From the NCBI RefSeq assembly GCF_025144725.1, contig NZ_JALXKS010000002.1, forward strand, positions 53,747-117,746: a DNA stretch of 64,000 nt, written 5' to 3'. The notes beneath the pieces are model-generated. The model had not been told where the DNA came from, searched no databases, and worked only from the letters and a program-made list of their open reading frames with translations. Made by a program: the position numbers and the translations under genes. Below are positions 33,939 to 42,330 of the stretch, piece after piece; within the stretch, counting starts at the first letter, position 1; each line of letters begins with the position of its first letter. Source of the DNA: Brevibacterium sp. p3-SID960 (GTDB lineage Bacteria; Actinomycetota; Actinomycetes; Actinomycetales; Brevibacteriaceae).

Positions 33939-34858
33939 GACAGCGCTCCTTCCATGCTCGTGGGGGACAGCTCCGGTCCGGTCGCCGTCGCGGCGGCCGC
34001 AGTGCGGTGGACGATCGACTCCTGCAGTCCGACGGACTCGAGGCGCACGCCGGCGTGGGTGGCGGTCTCGGATTCGGCCTCACTGGGGATGCCGTGGAAG
34101 ACGAGTGCGCCTGCGCTGCCCATGGTCCTGCGCTCGAGCACCCGGTGGCTGCGGGCCAGCCGGTCGAGTGCGGCGGTGGGTCCGGTCGCTCGGGTGAGCG
34201 CCGAGGTCGCCTCCTCGACGGTCTCGTCCATGATGATGCGGCCGCCGTCGATGACGAGGACGCGCTCGATGAGGTCGGCGATCTCGTCGATGAGGTGCGA
34301 GGACATGAGGATGGTGCGCGGATGCTCGGCGTAGTCGGCGATGAGCCGGTCGTAGAAGATCTGCCGGGCCACCGCGTCGAGTCCGAGGTAGGGCTCGTCG
34401 AAGAAGGTGATCTCGGCCCGCGAGCACAACCCGATGATGACGCCGACGGCCGAGAGCTGACCGCGTGAGAGCTTCTTGACCTTCGTCTTCAGCGGCAGCC
34501 GGAAGTCGGCCACGAGCCGCTCGGCGAAGTCATGGTCCCAGCCGGGGTAGAACAGGCTGGCTGCGCGCAGGGCGTGTGCGGTGGTCATCGATTCGGGATA
34601 CTTCTGGTTCTCGCGCACGAAGCACATCCGGCCGAGCACGCGCGGGTTCTCGTACGGGTCCTCGTCGAAGACGCGCACCGTTCCCGAGGTGGCGAAGAGC
34701 TGGCTGGTGATGATCGACATGGTCGTCGACTTGCCGGCACCGTTGCGGCCGAGGAAGCCGTAGATGGTGTTCGCCTCCAGATCGAAGCCCACGCCGTCGA
34801 GCGCATTGCCCGCCGGGTAGGCCTTGACGAGATCGCGGGCTCTGACGACGGGGTTCAT
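33935..34858 (-). CDS. ABC transporter ATP-binding protein
   Basis: The 307-residue ATPase has Walker A GRNGAGKSTT, a Q-loop region in MCFVRENQKYPES, Walker B EITFFDEPYLGLD and the H-loop LMSSHLIDEIADLIERV. The ABC signature reads LSRGQLSAVG rather than LSGGQ. The C-terminal about 90 residues form an extra domain of unknown role. It overlaps gntR and the permease gene by 4 nt on either side and should work as a dimer with the 231-residue membrane protein. Confidence 0.85.
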   Translation of the reverse strand: MNPVVRARDLVKAYPAGNALDGVGFDLEANTIYGFLGRNGAGKSTTMSIITSQLFATSGTVRVFDEDPYENPRVLGRMCFVRENQKYPESMTTAHALRAASLFYPGWDHDFAERLVADFRLPLKTKVKKLSRGQLSAVGVIIGLCSRAEITFFDEPYLGLDAVARQIFYDRLIADYAEHPRTILMSSHLIDEIADLIERVLVIDGGRIIMDETVEEATSALTRATGPTAALDRLARSHRVLERRTMGSAGALVFHGIPSEAESETATHAGVRLESVGLQESIVHRTAAAATATGPELSPTSMEGALS

Positions 34859-35229
34859 GACTGCGCTCCGACTGCCGTGGCACGGTCCTTGACCATGGCG
34901 ATGACCTCTCCGGCGTTGAGCCCGATGGTGGCGGCCTCAACCATGAGCGGCTCGACGAAGCGAGCGGCGAAGACGGCCCGGCGCTCAGCACGCAGCTTCT
35001 CGCGAGCACCGGCGGTGACGAACATGCCGACTCCCCGCCTCTTGGTCAGCAGGCCCTTGTCGGCGAGCACGGTCAGGCCCTTGGCGGCGGTGGCCGGGTT
35101 GACGCGGTGGAACGCGGCGAGCTCGTTCGTCGACGGTGCCCGGGACTCCTCGGCCAGTGAGCCGTCGACAATGCTGTTCTCGATGCTCTCTGCGATCTGC
35201 AGGAACAGCGCACGTCCTTCTTCGATCAC
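34855..35229 (-). CDS. GntR-family regulator, YtrA type
   Basis: The 124-residue protein is the short GntR form with a winged helix (residues of about 5-75: LFLQIAESIENSIVDGSL, RAPSTNELAAFHRVNPATAAKG and the wing KRRGVGMFV, in order) and only a short helical dimer part after it, with no ligand domain. This YtrA-type layout normally represses an adjacent ABC transporter operon, which is what follows here. The start is GTG 35229 with AGGAGG about ten bases upstream. A symmetric site at 35246-35269 is the likely operator. Confidence 0.88.
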   Translation of the reverse strand: MIEEGRALFLQIAESIENSIVDGSLAEESRAPSTNELAAFHRVNPATAAKGLTVLADKGLLTKRRGVGMFVTAGAREKLRAERRAVFAARFVEPLMVEAATIGLNAGEVIAMVKDRATAVGAQS

Positions 35230-35245
35230 GGATCTCTCCCTCCTT

Positions 35246-35269
35246 GGTTACTTACTTAAGTAGTAAACC
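35246..35269. promoter_or_regulatory. Candidate operator of the YtrA-type regulator
   Basis: A core TACTTAAGTA is perfectly palindromic and is flanked by GGTTACT on the left and GTAAACC on the right, extending the dyad symmetry over 24 bp. It lies 17 nt before the gntR start, where it would block transcription. A+T richness here contrasts with the surroundings. Confidence 0.6.
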
Positions 35270-35293
35270 ATTCAACGCAGGGGGATGCAAGAG

Positions 35294-35317
35294 CGCCCCC
35301 GCACAAATGCGGGGGCG
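35294..35317 (-). terminator. Terminator-like hairpin after the prp/crotonase run
   Basis: CGCCCCCGCA and TGCGGGGGCG form a perfect 10-bp stem with a 4-nt loop, 39 nt past the crotonase stop on the minus strand. No T tract follows, but the stem is very stable. Confidence 0.6.
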
Positions 35318-35355
35318 TCAGCGCGCTGGGAGGCAAGAAACGCCTCGGGGGCGGG

Positions 35356-36147
35356 TCAGTCCTGCCAGTCCTGGCGGGTGAAGGTGAAGTCGGGCCGGCG
35401 TTTGGCGAAGAACGCCTCCTGACCCTCGACGATCTCGGTGGCATAGGCCTCGGCCAGCCACGAGCCCTCTGCGGCGTCGGGCAGCTCGCCGGCGAGGATC
35501 TTCTTCGCCCCGGTCTGCGACAGCGGCGAACGGCTGGCGATCGTCGCGGCGATCTCGTGCGCGGTAGTGAGCGGACCGTCGCTGACGGCGTGGATGAAGC
35601 CGAGGTTCAGGGCCTGGTCGAAGTCGATGATCTCGGCGGTGAGCAGGAAGTACTTCGCCCACGCATCGCCGATGATCGCCGCCAGCCGCTTCGTCGGCCC
35701 TGGCGGGTAGACGAGCCCGAGCTTGGCAGCCGTCACCCCGTAGATGGTGCCGGGAGCTGCCACGCGCACATCGCAGGCCGCAGCCAGCTCGGTGCCACCG
35801 CCCACGCAGTTGCCCTCGATCGCGGCGATGGTGGGAATCGACACCGAGGCCAGTGCCGCCTCGGCGGTGGAGTTCGTCTCCCAGAAGTCCGCCAGCGGCA
35901 CATCGAGATCGTGGATGTCGGAGCCTGCAGAGAAGTGCCCGCCGGCGCCGGTGAGGATGAGCACTGAGAGCTCATCGCTGGCGTCGATGGTCGCGAGGAT
36001 GTCCGGCAGGGCCTGCCACATCTGACGGGACAGAGCATTGCGCTTCTCCGGCCGATCGAACACGAGGGTCCCGACTCCACCGGTGATGGTGAAGCCGAAA
36101 CCCTCGATGCTCTCGATGGACCGGCGCAGCTGGTCCAGCGTGCTCAT
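35356..36147 (-). CDS. Enoyl-CoA hydratase/isomerase (crotonase) family protein
   Basis: From ATG 36147, one base past the prpC stop, the product is 263 residues; an upstream ATG at 36192 would overlap prpC. It has crotonase features: FDRPEKRNALSRQM, the oxyanion-hole segment GAGGHFSAGSDIHDLD, and EGNCVGGGTELAAACDVRVAA followed by AKLGLVYPPG. The catalytic acid pair cannot be assigned with certainty, so the reaction is open. Its place after prpD-prpB-prpC suggests a role with a propionyl- or branched acyl-CoA. The C terminus ends with a 9-bp repeat that creates the sequence QDWQD. Confidence 0.82.
   Translation of the reverse strand: MSTLDQLRRSIESIEGFGFTITGGVGTLVFDRPEKRNALSRQMWQALPDILATIDASDELSVLILTGAGGHFSAGSDIHDLDVPLADFWETNSTAEAALASVSIPTIAAIEGNCVGGGTELAAACDVRVAAPGTIYGVTAAKLGLVYPPGPTKRLAAIIGDAWAKYFLLTAEIIDFDQALNLGFIHAVSDGPLTTAHEIAATIASRSPLSQTGAKKILAGELPDAAEGSWLAEAYATEIVEGQEAFFAKRRPDFTFTRQDWQD
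35357..35373. repeat. Short tandem repeat across the crotonase stop
   Basis: CAGTCCTG occurs twice at a 9-bp period. On the coding strand the two units read CAGGACTGG and CAGGACTGA, the second supplying the stop codon. Confidence 0.6.
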
Positions 36148-36148
36148 G

Positions 36149-37273
36149 TCAGCCGCGGTCCGCGGGGACTGCGCGCTGCTCTTCGCCGTCATAGGCCGAG
36201 AGCGGGCGGATGAGTGCGTTGGACGCCTGCTGCTCCATGATGTGGGCGGTCCAGCCGGTGATCCGGCTCATCACGAAGATCGGCGTGAACTGCTCAGTGT
36301 CGAAGCCCATGAGGTGGTAGGCCGGACCTGAGGGATAGTCGAGGTTGGGATAGATGCCCTTGCGGGACACGAAGTCCTCTTCGAAGGCGTTGTAGAGGGC
36401 GAGCAGCTCGTCTGCTCCCTTGACCTTGACCATGTCCTCGAAGGCGGCGCGCATGGTGGGTACGCGCGAGTCGCCGTTCTTGTAGACGCGGTGGCCGAAA
36501 CCCATGATCTTCTGCTTGTTCGCCAGAGCGTTGTCGATCCAGGCCTCCGCCTTATCAGCGGTGCCGACCTCTTCGAGCATCGCCATGACGGCCTCGTTGG
36601 CACCGCCGTGCAGCGGCCCCTTGAGAGCGCCGACGGCACCGGCGACGGCCGAGTACAGGTCCGAGGTCGTCGAGGTGATGACGCGGGCGGTGAACGTCGA
36701 GGCGTTGAAGGAGTGCTCGGCGTAGAGGATCATCGAGATGTCGAAGCAGCGCACGACCTCGTCGGCCGGGACCTCGTCGAAGACCATCTTGAAGAAGTTA
36801 GCAGCATACGACAGATCGGTCGTCGGGGCGACCGGGTCGAGGCCGTGGCGACGGCGGTGATCGATCGCGACGATCGTCGGCAGCTGCGCGTACAGGCGCT
36901 CGGCCTTCGCCCGGTTGGCCTCCTCGCCCTCGACGTCTGCCTCCGGGTCGACGGAGCCGAGGTAGGCGACAGCGGTCTGCACGACGTGCATCGGGTGGCA
37001 GTCCTTCGGCAGGCCGAGGATGAGGTCGACGAGCTTGTCGTCGACGGCGCGCTGGGAGCGCTCACGGGCGGTGAACTCTTCCAGCTGGGCAGCGCTCGGC
37101 AGCTCGCCGTTCCAGATGAGGTAGGCGACCTCCTCGAAGGTGCAGTTCGCGGCGAGCTCCTGGACGGGGTAGCCGCGGTAGGTCAGCGAGTTGGTCTCCT
37201 GGACGACCTTGGAGACAGCCGTGGTGTCGACGACGACGCCTGCCAGGCCCTTCTTGATGTCGGTCTCGGTCAC
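36149..37273 (-). CDS. prpC: 2-Methylcitrate synthase / citrate synthase (PrpC)
   Basis: PrpC condenses propionyl-CoA with oxaloacetate to 2-methylcitrate. The 374-residue protein starts at GTG 37273, four bases overlapping prpB, with GGAGGG upstream. Citrate-synthase motifs include LPKDCHPMHVVQTAV, the His in ILYAEHSFNASTF, GALKGPLHGGANEAVM and GFGHRVYKNGDSR, and a late FDTEQFTPIFVMSRITGW. Its length and the prpD-prpB context favour methylcitrate synthase over the housekeeping citrate synthase, though some members do both. Confidence 0.92.
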   Translation of the reverse strand: MTETDIKKGLAGVVVDTTAVSKVVQETNSLTYRGYPVQELAANCTFEEVAYLIWNGELPSAAQLEEFTARERSQRAVDDKLVDLILGLPKDCHPMHVVQTAVAYLGSVDPEADVEGEEANRAKAERLYAQLPTIVAIDHRRRHGLDPVAPTTDLSYAANFFKMVFDEVPADEVVRCFDISMILYAEHSFNASTFTARVITSTTSDLYSAVAGAVGALKGPLHGGANEAVMAMLEEVGTADKAEAWIDNALANKQKIMGFGHRVYKNGDSRVPTMRAAFEDMVKVKGADELLALYNAFEEDFVSRKGIYPNLDYPSGPAYHLMGFDTEQFTPIFVMSRITGWTAHIMEQQASNALIRPLSAYDGEEQRAVPADRG

Positions 37274-38175
37274 TGGTGACCCTCCTGTGAGAAGTTGAAG
37301 ATGTCTGCATCGAAGTCGTTGTACGCACCGTAGTCGATGGTCTCGTACAGGTCGGCACGCGTCTGCATGCCCTCGACGATGCTTTCCTGGGTGCCTTCGG
37401 CGCGGATCGTCTCGAGTCCGCGCTTGATGGCTCCCATCGCGATGCGCAGCGTCGTCACCGGGTAGATGACGAGCCGCACGCCGGCGCCAGCGAGCTCTTC
37501 GGTGGTGAACAGCTCGCTCTTGCCGAATTCGGTCATGTTCGCCAGAATCGGCACATCGAGCGCCGAGGCGAAGGTCTCGAATTCCGACAGGTCCCGCATG
37601 GCCTCGGGGAAGATGAGATCCGCCCCGGCGTCGGCGTAGGCCTTCGCACGGTCGATCGCGGCGTCGAGTCCCTCACCGGCACGGGCGTCGGTGCGGGCGC
37701 AGATGACGAAGTTCTCATCCCGGCGGCCCTTGACCGCGGCCGAGATCCGCTTGACCATCTCGGCGGTCGAGACGACCTCCTTGCCGTCAAGGTGACCGCA
37801 GCGCTTGGGGTTGACCTGGTCCTCCAGGTGCATGCCCGCCAGGCCTGCGTCCTCGAACTCTTGGACGGTGCGGGCGACGTTCATCGCCTCGCCCCAGCCG
37901 GTGTCGGCGTCGATGAAGGTCGGCAGGTTCGTCACCCGGGAGATGTTCCGGCCGTGGGCGACGACCTCAGTCAGCGTCGTGAGCCCGATGTCGGGCAGCC
38001 CCTGCGCTGCGGAGAACGCACCGCCGGAGATGTAGACCCCTTCGAAGCCGAGCTGTTCGATGATCTGGGCGTTGATCGGGTTGATGGCGCCCGGGAACTG
38101 CACGATCTCGCTGCCGGCGAGCAGTTCGCGGAACCGCTTGCGTCGCTCGGCTGCTGGTGTGGTGGCGCCGAGCAT
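37270..38175 (-). CDS. prpB: Methylisocitrate lyase (PrpB)
   Basis: PrpB splits 2-methylisocitrate to pyruvate and succinate. The 301-residue TIM-barrel protein has the isocitrate-lyase-family active loop KRCGHLDGKEVV with the catalytic Cys, the metal-site region FIDADTGWG, LEDQVNPKRCG and RTDARAGEGLD. Its ATG shares a base with the prpD stop (TGATG) and its stop overlaps prpC, so prpD, prpB and prpC are translated as a unit. Confidence 0.94.
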   Translation of the reverse strand: MLGATTPAAERRKRFRELLAGSEIVQFPGAINPINAQIIEQLGFEGVYISGGAFSAAQGLPDIGLTTLTEVVAHGRNISRVTNLPTFIDADTGWGEAMNVARTVQEFEDAGLAGMHLEDQVNPKRCGHLDGKEVVSTAEMVKRISAAVKGRRDENFVICARTDARAGEGLDAAIDRAKAYADAGADLIFPEAMRDLSEFETFASALDVPILANMTEFGKSELFTTEELAGAGVRLVIYPVTTLRIAMGAIKRGLETIRAEGTQESIVEGMQTRADLYETIDYGAYNDFDADIFNFSQEGHQ

Positions 38176-39671
38176 CAGAAGATCCCCTTCGACCCGGTGT
38201 GCTCCAGGCCCTCGACGACGAAGGACAGCTCGCGGATCTCATCGGCTGAGAGCTCCGGCAGGCGCTGGACGAGGTCGAGGAAGCGGTCCTGCTCCTCCTC
38301 GGCGATGATGCCCTTGGCCAGGGTGCGGAACTTCTCGATGTAGTTCTCGCGCACGAACGGGCGTGCGCCGTTCGGGTGGGCGTCGGCGACGGCGATCTCG
38401 TCGACCATCGTCGAGCCGTCCTCGAACTCGATCTCGACGCGGCCGCCGAAGGCCATCTCCTCCGGGTCGGTCGAGTGGTATCGGCGGGTCCACTCGGGAT
38501 CCTCGGTGGTCTCGATCTTGTGCCACAGTGCGACGGTCTCCGGGCGGGCGGCGCGCTCGGGGGCGTAGGAGTCCTCGTGGTGCCAGCCCTGGTCCTCCAT
38601 GGCGACGGCGAAGATGTACATGATCGAGTGGTCCAGCGTCTCGCGCGAGGCCTTCGGATCCATCTTCTGCGGGTCGTTGGCGCCGGTGCCGATGACGTTG
38701 TGGGTGTGGTGCGAGGTGTGGATGACGATCTTCTTGATCTTGGTCAGGTCGTCGATCTCCTTGCCCATCTTGCGGGCGAGGTCAATGAGCGCCTGGGCCT
38801 GGTACTCAGCCGAGTGCTCCTTGGTGTAGGTGTCGAGGATCGCGCGCTTGGCTTCGCCCTTGGCCGGCAGCGGCACGGTGTAGCGGGCCTCGGGGCCGGA
38901 GAGGATCCAGGCGATGAAGCCGTCCTCGCCTTCGTAGATGGGGCTCGGGGCACCTTCGCCGCGCATCGCACGATCGACGGCCTCAACAGCCATCTTGGCG
39001 GCGAATGCCGGTGCGTGGGCCTTCCACGAGGAGATCTCGCCCTTGCGCGACTGGCGGGTGGCGGTGGTGACGTGCAGCGCCTGCTGCACAGCCTGGAAGG
39101 TCACCTCGGTCGGCAGGTGCAGCATTGCGCCGATGCCGGCTGCGGCCGAGGGGCCGAGGTGGGCGACGTGGTCGATCTTGTGCTCGTGCAGGCAGATGCC
39201 CTTGACGAGGTCGACTTGGATCTCGTAGCCGGTGGCGATGCCGTTGACGAGGTCCTTGCCGTCGACGCCGAGGTGCTGCGCGACAGCGAGGATGGCCGGG
39301 ATGTTGTCACCGGGATGCGAGTAGTCCTTGGCGAGGAAGGTGTCGTGGAAGTCGAGTTCGCGCACGGCCACGCCGTTGGCCCAGGCAGCCCATTCCGGGG
39401 AAACGGTGTCGTCGAGCGGCTGGCCGAAGACGGTCGCGCCGGGCTTCGACTTGTGCGGCAGCGCCTGCTCGCGGGCGTGGGTCGGTGCGTCACGGCGGAC
39501 CGAGGCGGCAGCGACGGCAGCGTTGTCGATGATGCGGTTGATGACCATGTCGGTCACCTCCGCGTCGACGGCGACGGGATCGGATGCGACTTCTGCGATC
39601 TTCCAGGCCAGCTGATCTTCGCGGGGGAGGTTTTCCGAGCTCTTATACGTGCGGACTTCATGGTTGATCAT
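38175..39671 (-). CDS. prpD: 2-Methylcitrate dehydratase (PrpD)
   Basis: PrpD dehydrates 2-methylcitrate in the methylcitrate cycle. From ATG 39671, with AAGGAG seven bases upstream, the product is 498 residues; the longer upstream frame is not needed. MmgE/PrpD-family segments include [22 protein letters not shown] in pieces, [25 protein letters not shown], and [17 protein letters not shown]. It leads the prp operon. A perfect palindrome 123 nt upstream of the ATG is the likely control site for propionate induction. Confidence 0.93.
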   Translation of the reverse strand: MINHEVRTYKSSENLPREDQLAWKIAEVASDPVAVDAEVTDMVINRIIDNAAVAAASVRRDAPTHAREQALPHKSKPGATVFGQPLDDTVSPEWAAWANGVAVRELDFHDTFLAKDYSHPGDNIPAILAVAQHLGVDGKDLVNGIATGYEIQVDLVKGICLHEHKIDHVAHLGPSAAAGIGAMLHLPTEVTFQAVQQALHVTTATRQSRKGEISSWKAHAPAFAAKMAVEAVDRAMRGEGAPSPIYEGEDGFIAWILSGPEARYTVPLPAKGEAKRAILDTYTKEHSAEYQAQALIDLARKMGKEIDDLTKIKKIVIHTSHHTHNVIGTGANDPQKMDPKASRETLDHSIMYIFAVAMEDQGWHHEDSYAPERAARPETVALWHKIETTEDPEWTRRYHSTDPEEMAFGGRVEIEFEDGSTMVDEIAVADAHPNGARPFVRENYIEKFRTLAKGIIAEEEQDRFLDLVQRLPELSADEIRELSFVVEGLEHTGSKGIF

Positions 39672-39793
39672 GGAGATTCTCCTTATCTCGACGTCGGCAG
39701 CCGAGGTGTCGGCGACGCTGACCGTCAGTGCCCGAGGTGTGCGCGGGCTGCATTCAACTGTATGAGCGGCGCGGGCTGAGCGCCACGCCACAC

Positions 39794-39815
39794 TTTATCT
39801 TGACATCAAGATAAA
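39794..39815. promoter_or_regulatory. Perfect palindrome upstream of prpD
   Basis: TTTATCTTGA and its exact complement TCAAGATAAA are separated by CA. The site is A+T-rich in a G+C-rich region and lies between the prpD start and the hypothetical gene. The form resembles MarR-type operators; no regulator gene is adjacent. Confidence 0.65.
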
Positions 39816-39957
39816 ACACGAGCAGGGGCAACACAAACGCCGTACGTTCTCTAGGATGCCACGCCCACGTGTGGCCCCGCTCACCGGGTCCCGCCCCAGC
39901 CGCGCGCGCAGCTCGCTGGCCAGCGATGATGCTATGTCTTCTCCGTCCTCTGCCAGC

Positions 39958-40908
39958 TCAGCCCTCTGCCGGCTGTCCGGTTCCCTGGATGATCGAGACG
40001 AGGGTGACAAGCGACAGCCGCGCTCCCGGATGCGCCCGCAGCATGTCGTCCCCGGCATCGATGAGCACGCCGCCTGAGCGCCAGTCACCGAGGATCCGCA
40101 GCAGGGTCTCAGACGTGCCGGCGAGCACGACGTGGGCGAAGCTCTCACCGGAGATCGTCTCCGGGGCGTAGCCGAGCAGCCGGAAGAACTCAGCGGTGTG
40201 CGCCGGGAGCCGCTCATCGGCCTCCAGCACAGCGTGGATCTGCTCGGATTCCGGCAGGCTCACCCGGCCGGCGGCACCGAGGTACATCGCCAGGGTCGAG
40301 AACAGCGGGATGTCGAGGTCTCCGGCACCGGTGACCTGCGTATTGACCTGCTGCCAGTGGTTCGCTGCGGCGAGCGCCCAGACGCTGAGCCAGCGGGCGA
40401 GCGCCCCGGCCTGCTCGTCGCTGAGCTCGACCGCACGGCCGGCAGCCACCGCCTCGGCGACGGGGCCGAAGAGTTCGGGCAGCCCGACCGTCACCGCATC
40501 GGATCCGGCCTGTTCGAGCATGCCGGTCAGCAGCAGCGTCGCCCAGGCCCGCTCGGTCAGCGGAAGCTCGGCCAGGGCGCGGGCAGATCCGGCCGCGCCG
40601 GGTGCGTCAAGATCCGCGAGCTCAGCAACGGCAGTCAGCTCCTCGCCGGTCAGCTCGCCGGACTCAGCGGCCGGGCGCTGGGCGTTCGGACCGGAGGCGA
40701 CCCACTGCCAGATCCGCAGCGCGGCCCTGACGACCGCCACCTCGGCGATCCGGGCGGCGTCAACGGCCTGCGATTCGGGCTGATCGATCTGATCCTCGGC
40801 ATCGAGCAGGCCGAAGAGGGTCATGGCGATCGGGTGGTAATGGGCGCTGATCTCGTCGGCCAGGCGCTGGTCTCCGCCGGTGGTCGGCTCATGCGTGTCA
40901 TCGCTCAT
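39958..40908 (-). CDS. Hypothetical protein, helical
   Basis: The 316-residue protein is acidic, rich in Ala, Leu and Glu, predicted largely helical by eye, with no signal peptide, membrane segment or motif I recognise. Pieces such as LTERAWATLLLTGMLEQAG and RWLSVWALAAANHWQQV suggest a soluble repeat-like helical fold. The start at 40908 has TAGGTT six bases upstream, a leaderless pattern. It is divergent from the DUF4916 gene and ends 143 nt before the palindrome in front of prpD. No function is proposed. Confidence 0.7.
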   Translation of the reverse strand: MSDDTHEPTTGGDQRLADEISAHYHPIAMTLFGLLDAEDQIDQPESQAVDAARIAEVAVVRAALRIWQWVASGPNAQRPAAESGELTGEELTAVAELADLDAPGAAGSARALAELPLTERAWATLLLTGMLEQAGSDAVTVGLPELFGPVAEAVAAGRAVELSDEQAGALARWLSVWALAAANHWQQVNTQVTGAGDLDIPLFSTLAMYLGAAGRVSLPESEQIHAVLEADERLPAHTAEFFRLLGYAPETISGESFAHVVLAGTSETLLRILGDWRSGGVLIDAGDDMLRAHPGARLSLVTLVSIIQGTGQPAEG

Positions 40909-40914
40909 ACCCCG

Positions 40915-40920
40915 AACCTA
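40915..40920 (-). promoter_or_regulatory. -10 box of a probable leaderless promoter, hypothetical gene
   Basis: TAGGTT on the minus strand lies 6 nt (CGGGGT) before the ATG at 40908. Confidence 0.5.
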
Positions 40921-41001
40921 CCGCAGGGCCGGGCCGGCGGTCGACGCTGCCGGGAGCTGCGGACATGCGCCCGGAGTCTGGCCTGACCAGGGCGCGTGTG
41001 G

Positions 41002-41007
41002 AACCAT
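41002..41007 (+). promoter_or_regulatory. -10-like hexamer before the DUF4916 gene
   Basis: AACCAT lies 6 nt before the ATG at 41014. It departs from TANNNT in its first base only, so the leaderless reading is weaker here. Confidence 0.3.
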
Positions 41008-41013
41008 AGGACT

Positions 41014-41553
41014 ATGACACGCACCGCTTTGGCTTTCGATGAGAACTGGCTCGAACCCGATGAGCTGGCCGAGCTGCGCAGACGCCTGCCGATGGCCTAC
41101 ATCAATGCGGTGCCGGTGCTGCTCGATGACCACGGCGTGCCCGAGAAGGTCGGCCTGCTGCTGCGCACCGGCGACGACGGCTCGCTTGTGCGCGAGGTCA
41201 TCGGCGGGCGGGTGCGCTTCCACGAGACCCTGCGGGCTGCGCTCATGCGCCACGCGGAGAAGGACCTCGGGCCGCTGGCGTTCCCGTCGCTGCCGACTTC
41301 GCTCAACCCGTTCCACATCGCCGAGTACTTCCCCACCGAGGGGGCCTCCAGGCTCCACGACCCGCGCCAGCATGCGATCGCGCTGTGCTACATCCTGCCG
41401 GTGCAGGGCGAGTGCACGCCGCGCCAGGATGCGCTCAGCCTCGACTGGCTGACCCCGGATGAGGCGCTGCGCGAGGACATCGTCGCGGAGATGAACCACG
41501 GGCAGGAGCACATCGTCAAGGCCGCCCTGGCGTACATGGGTCTGCTACCGTAG
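41014..41553 (+). CDS. NUDIX-like DUF4916 protein
   Basis: The ATG at 41014 gives 179 residues beginning MTRTALAFDENWLEPDELAELRRR in two pieces, the usual start of the DUF4916 NUDIX-related family. The fold is followed (AVPVLLDDHGVPEKVGLLLR, then GGRVRFHETLRAALMRHAEKDLG), but the classic NUDIX box with REUXEE is not intact: the ETLRAALMRHAEKDLG helix keeps only part of it. Hydrolase activity is therefore unproven. It ends just before the TPP riboswitch of the thiamine importer. Confidence 0.75.
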   Translation: MTRTALAFDENWLEPDELAELRRRLPMAYINAVPVLLDDHGVPEKVGLLLRTGDDGSLVREVIGGRVRFHETLRAALMRHAEKDLGPLAFPSLPTSLNPFHIAEYFPTEGASRLHDPRQHAIALCYILPVQGECTPRQDALSLDWLTPDEALREDIVAEMNHGQEHIVKAALAYMGLLP

Positions 41554-41559
41554 ACGCGA

Positions 41560-41646
41560 CGACAGGGGAGCGCTCACGAGGAGCGCTGAGAGTGCACAGC
41601 TGCAGACCCTCGAACCTGACGCGGTTCATACCGCCGGAGGAAGTCG
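41560..41646 (+). promoter_or_regulatory. TPP riboswitch (THI element)
   Basis: The conserved thi-box pieces occur in order: GGGGAGC, then GCTGAGAGT, then ACCCTCGAACCTGA, then CGGTTCATACCGCCG and GGAAGTC. A closing stem can form between CGAC near 41560 and GTCG at 41643. It binds thiamine pyrophosphate and switches off the three downstream transporter genes. It begins only 6 nt after the DUF4916 stop. Confidence 0.93.
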
Positions 41647-41658
41647 AGTCTCTTCACC

Positions 41659-41681
41659 CCTCCTTGCCTGATTGAAGGAGG
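41659..41681 (+). promoter_or_regulatory. SD-sequestering hairpin of the TPP riboswitch
   Basis: CCTCCTT (41659-41665) is the exact complement of AAGGAGG (41675-41681), which is the Shine-Dalgarno sequence of the next gene (ATG at 41689). This stem would hide the ribosome site when TPP is bound, indicating control of translation. Confidence 0.8.
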
Positions 41682-41688
41682 ATTTGCG

Positions 41689-42330
41689 ATGTCTGACGTC
41701 CAGACCCGCCACACCGATTCCGAACCCAACCCCACTCCGGCCGGCGTGCCGGCCACGATGCGCTGGAGAGTCGTCGACATCGTCGTCGCCTCGGTGCTCG
41801 CCGTCGCGATCGGCATCGTGTTCTGGGCCTGGTCGAACTCCTGGGAGACGATCAGCGCCCCGTTCCAGGCCCTCTACCCGCCCACCAAGGGCCTGCTGAC
41901 CGGCGTGTGGGTGCTCGGCGGAGTGCTCGGCGGGCTCATCATCCGCAAGCCCGGTGCGGCACTGTACGTCGAGGTGCTCGCTGCGATCGTCTCGGCGGTG
42001 CCGGGCAACTACTTCGGGCTCATGGTCATCGTCTCCGGGCTCATCCAGGGCTTCGGCGCCGAGCTCATCTTCGCCGCACTGCGCTACCGCCGCTACACCC
42101 TCACCGCCACACTGATCGCCGGCCTGGGTGCCGGGCTGTCGCTGGCGATCGGCGAGAACATCTTCTACAACGCCGCTTGGACGTTCGAGCACAAGGCGCT
42201 CTACACCGTCTTCGCCGGCATCTCCGGCATGGTCCTCGCCGGCCTCGTGTCGTGGTTTGCGCTCAAGGCGATCGCCCGCACCGGAGCACTGGGCGCCTTC
42301 GCCTCCGGACGCAGCGCGCGAGAAGTCTGA
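41689..42330 (+). CDS. ykoE: ECF transporter S component, YkoE-like (thiamine/HMP)
   Basis: The 213-residue membrane protein has about five hydrophobic helices and YkoE-family segments (MRWRVVDIVVASVLAVAIG, VWVLGGVLGGLIIRKPGAALYVEVLAA in pieces, and GFGAELIFAALRYRRY). It should bind thiamine or its pyrimidine precursor hydroxymethylpyrimidine and dock on the ATPase and T component encoded next. It follows the TPP riboswitch directly and has a perfect Shine-Dalgarno sequence. The stop shares a base with the next ATG. Confidence 0.9.
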   Translation: MSDVQTRHTDSEPNPTPAGVPATMRWRVVDIVVASVLAVAIGIVFWAWSNSWETISAPFQALYPPTKGLLTGVWVLGGVLGGLIIRKPGAALYVEVLAAIVSAVPGNYFGLMVIVSGLIQGFGAELIFAALRYRRYTLTATLIAGLGAGLSLAIGENIFYNAAWTFEHKALYTVFAGISGMVLAGLVSWFALKAIARTGALGAFASGRSAREV

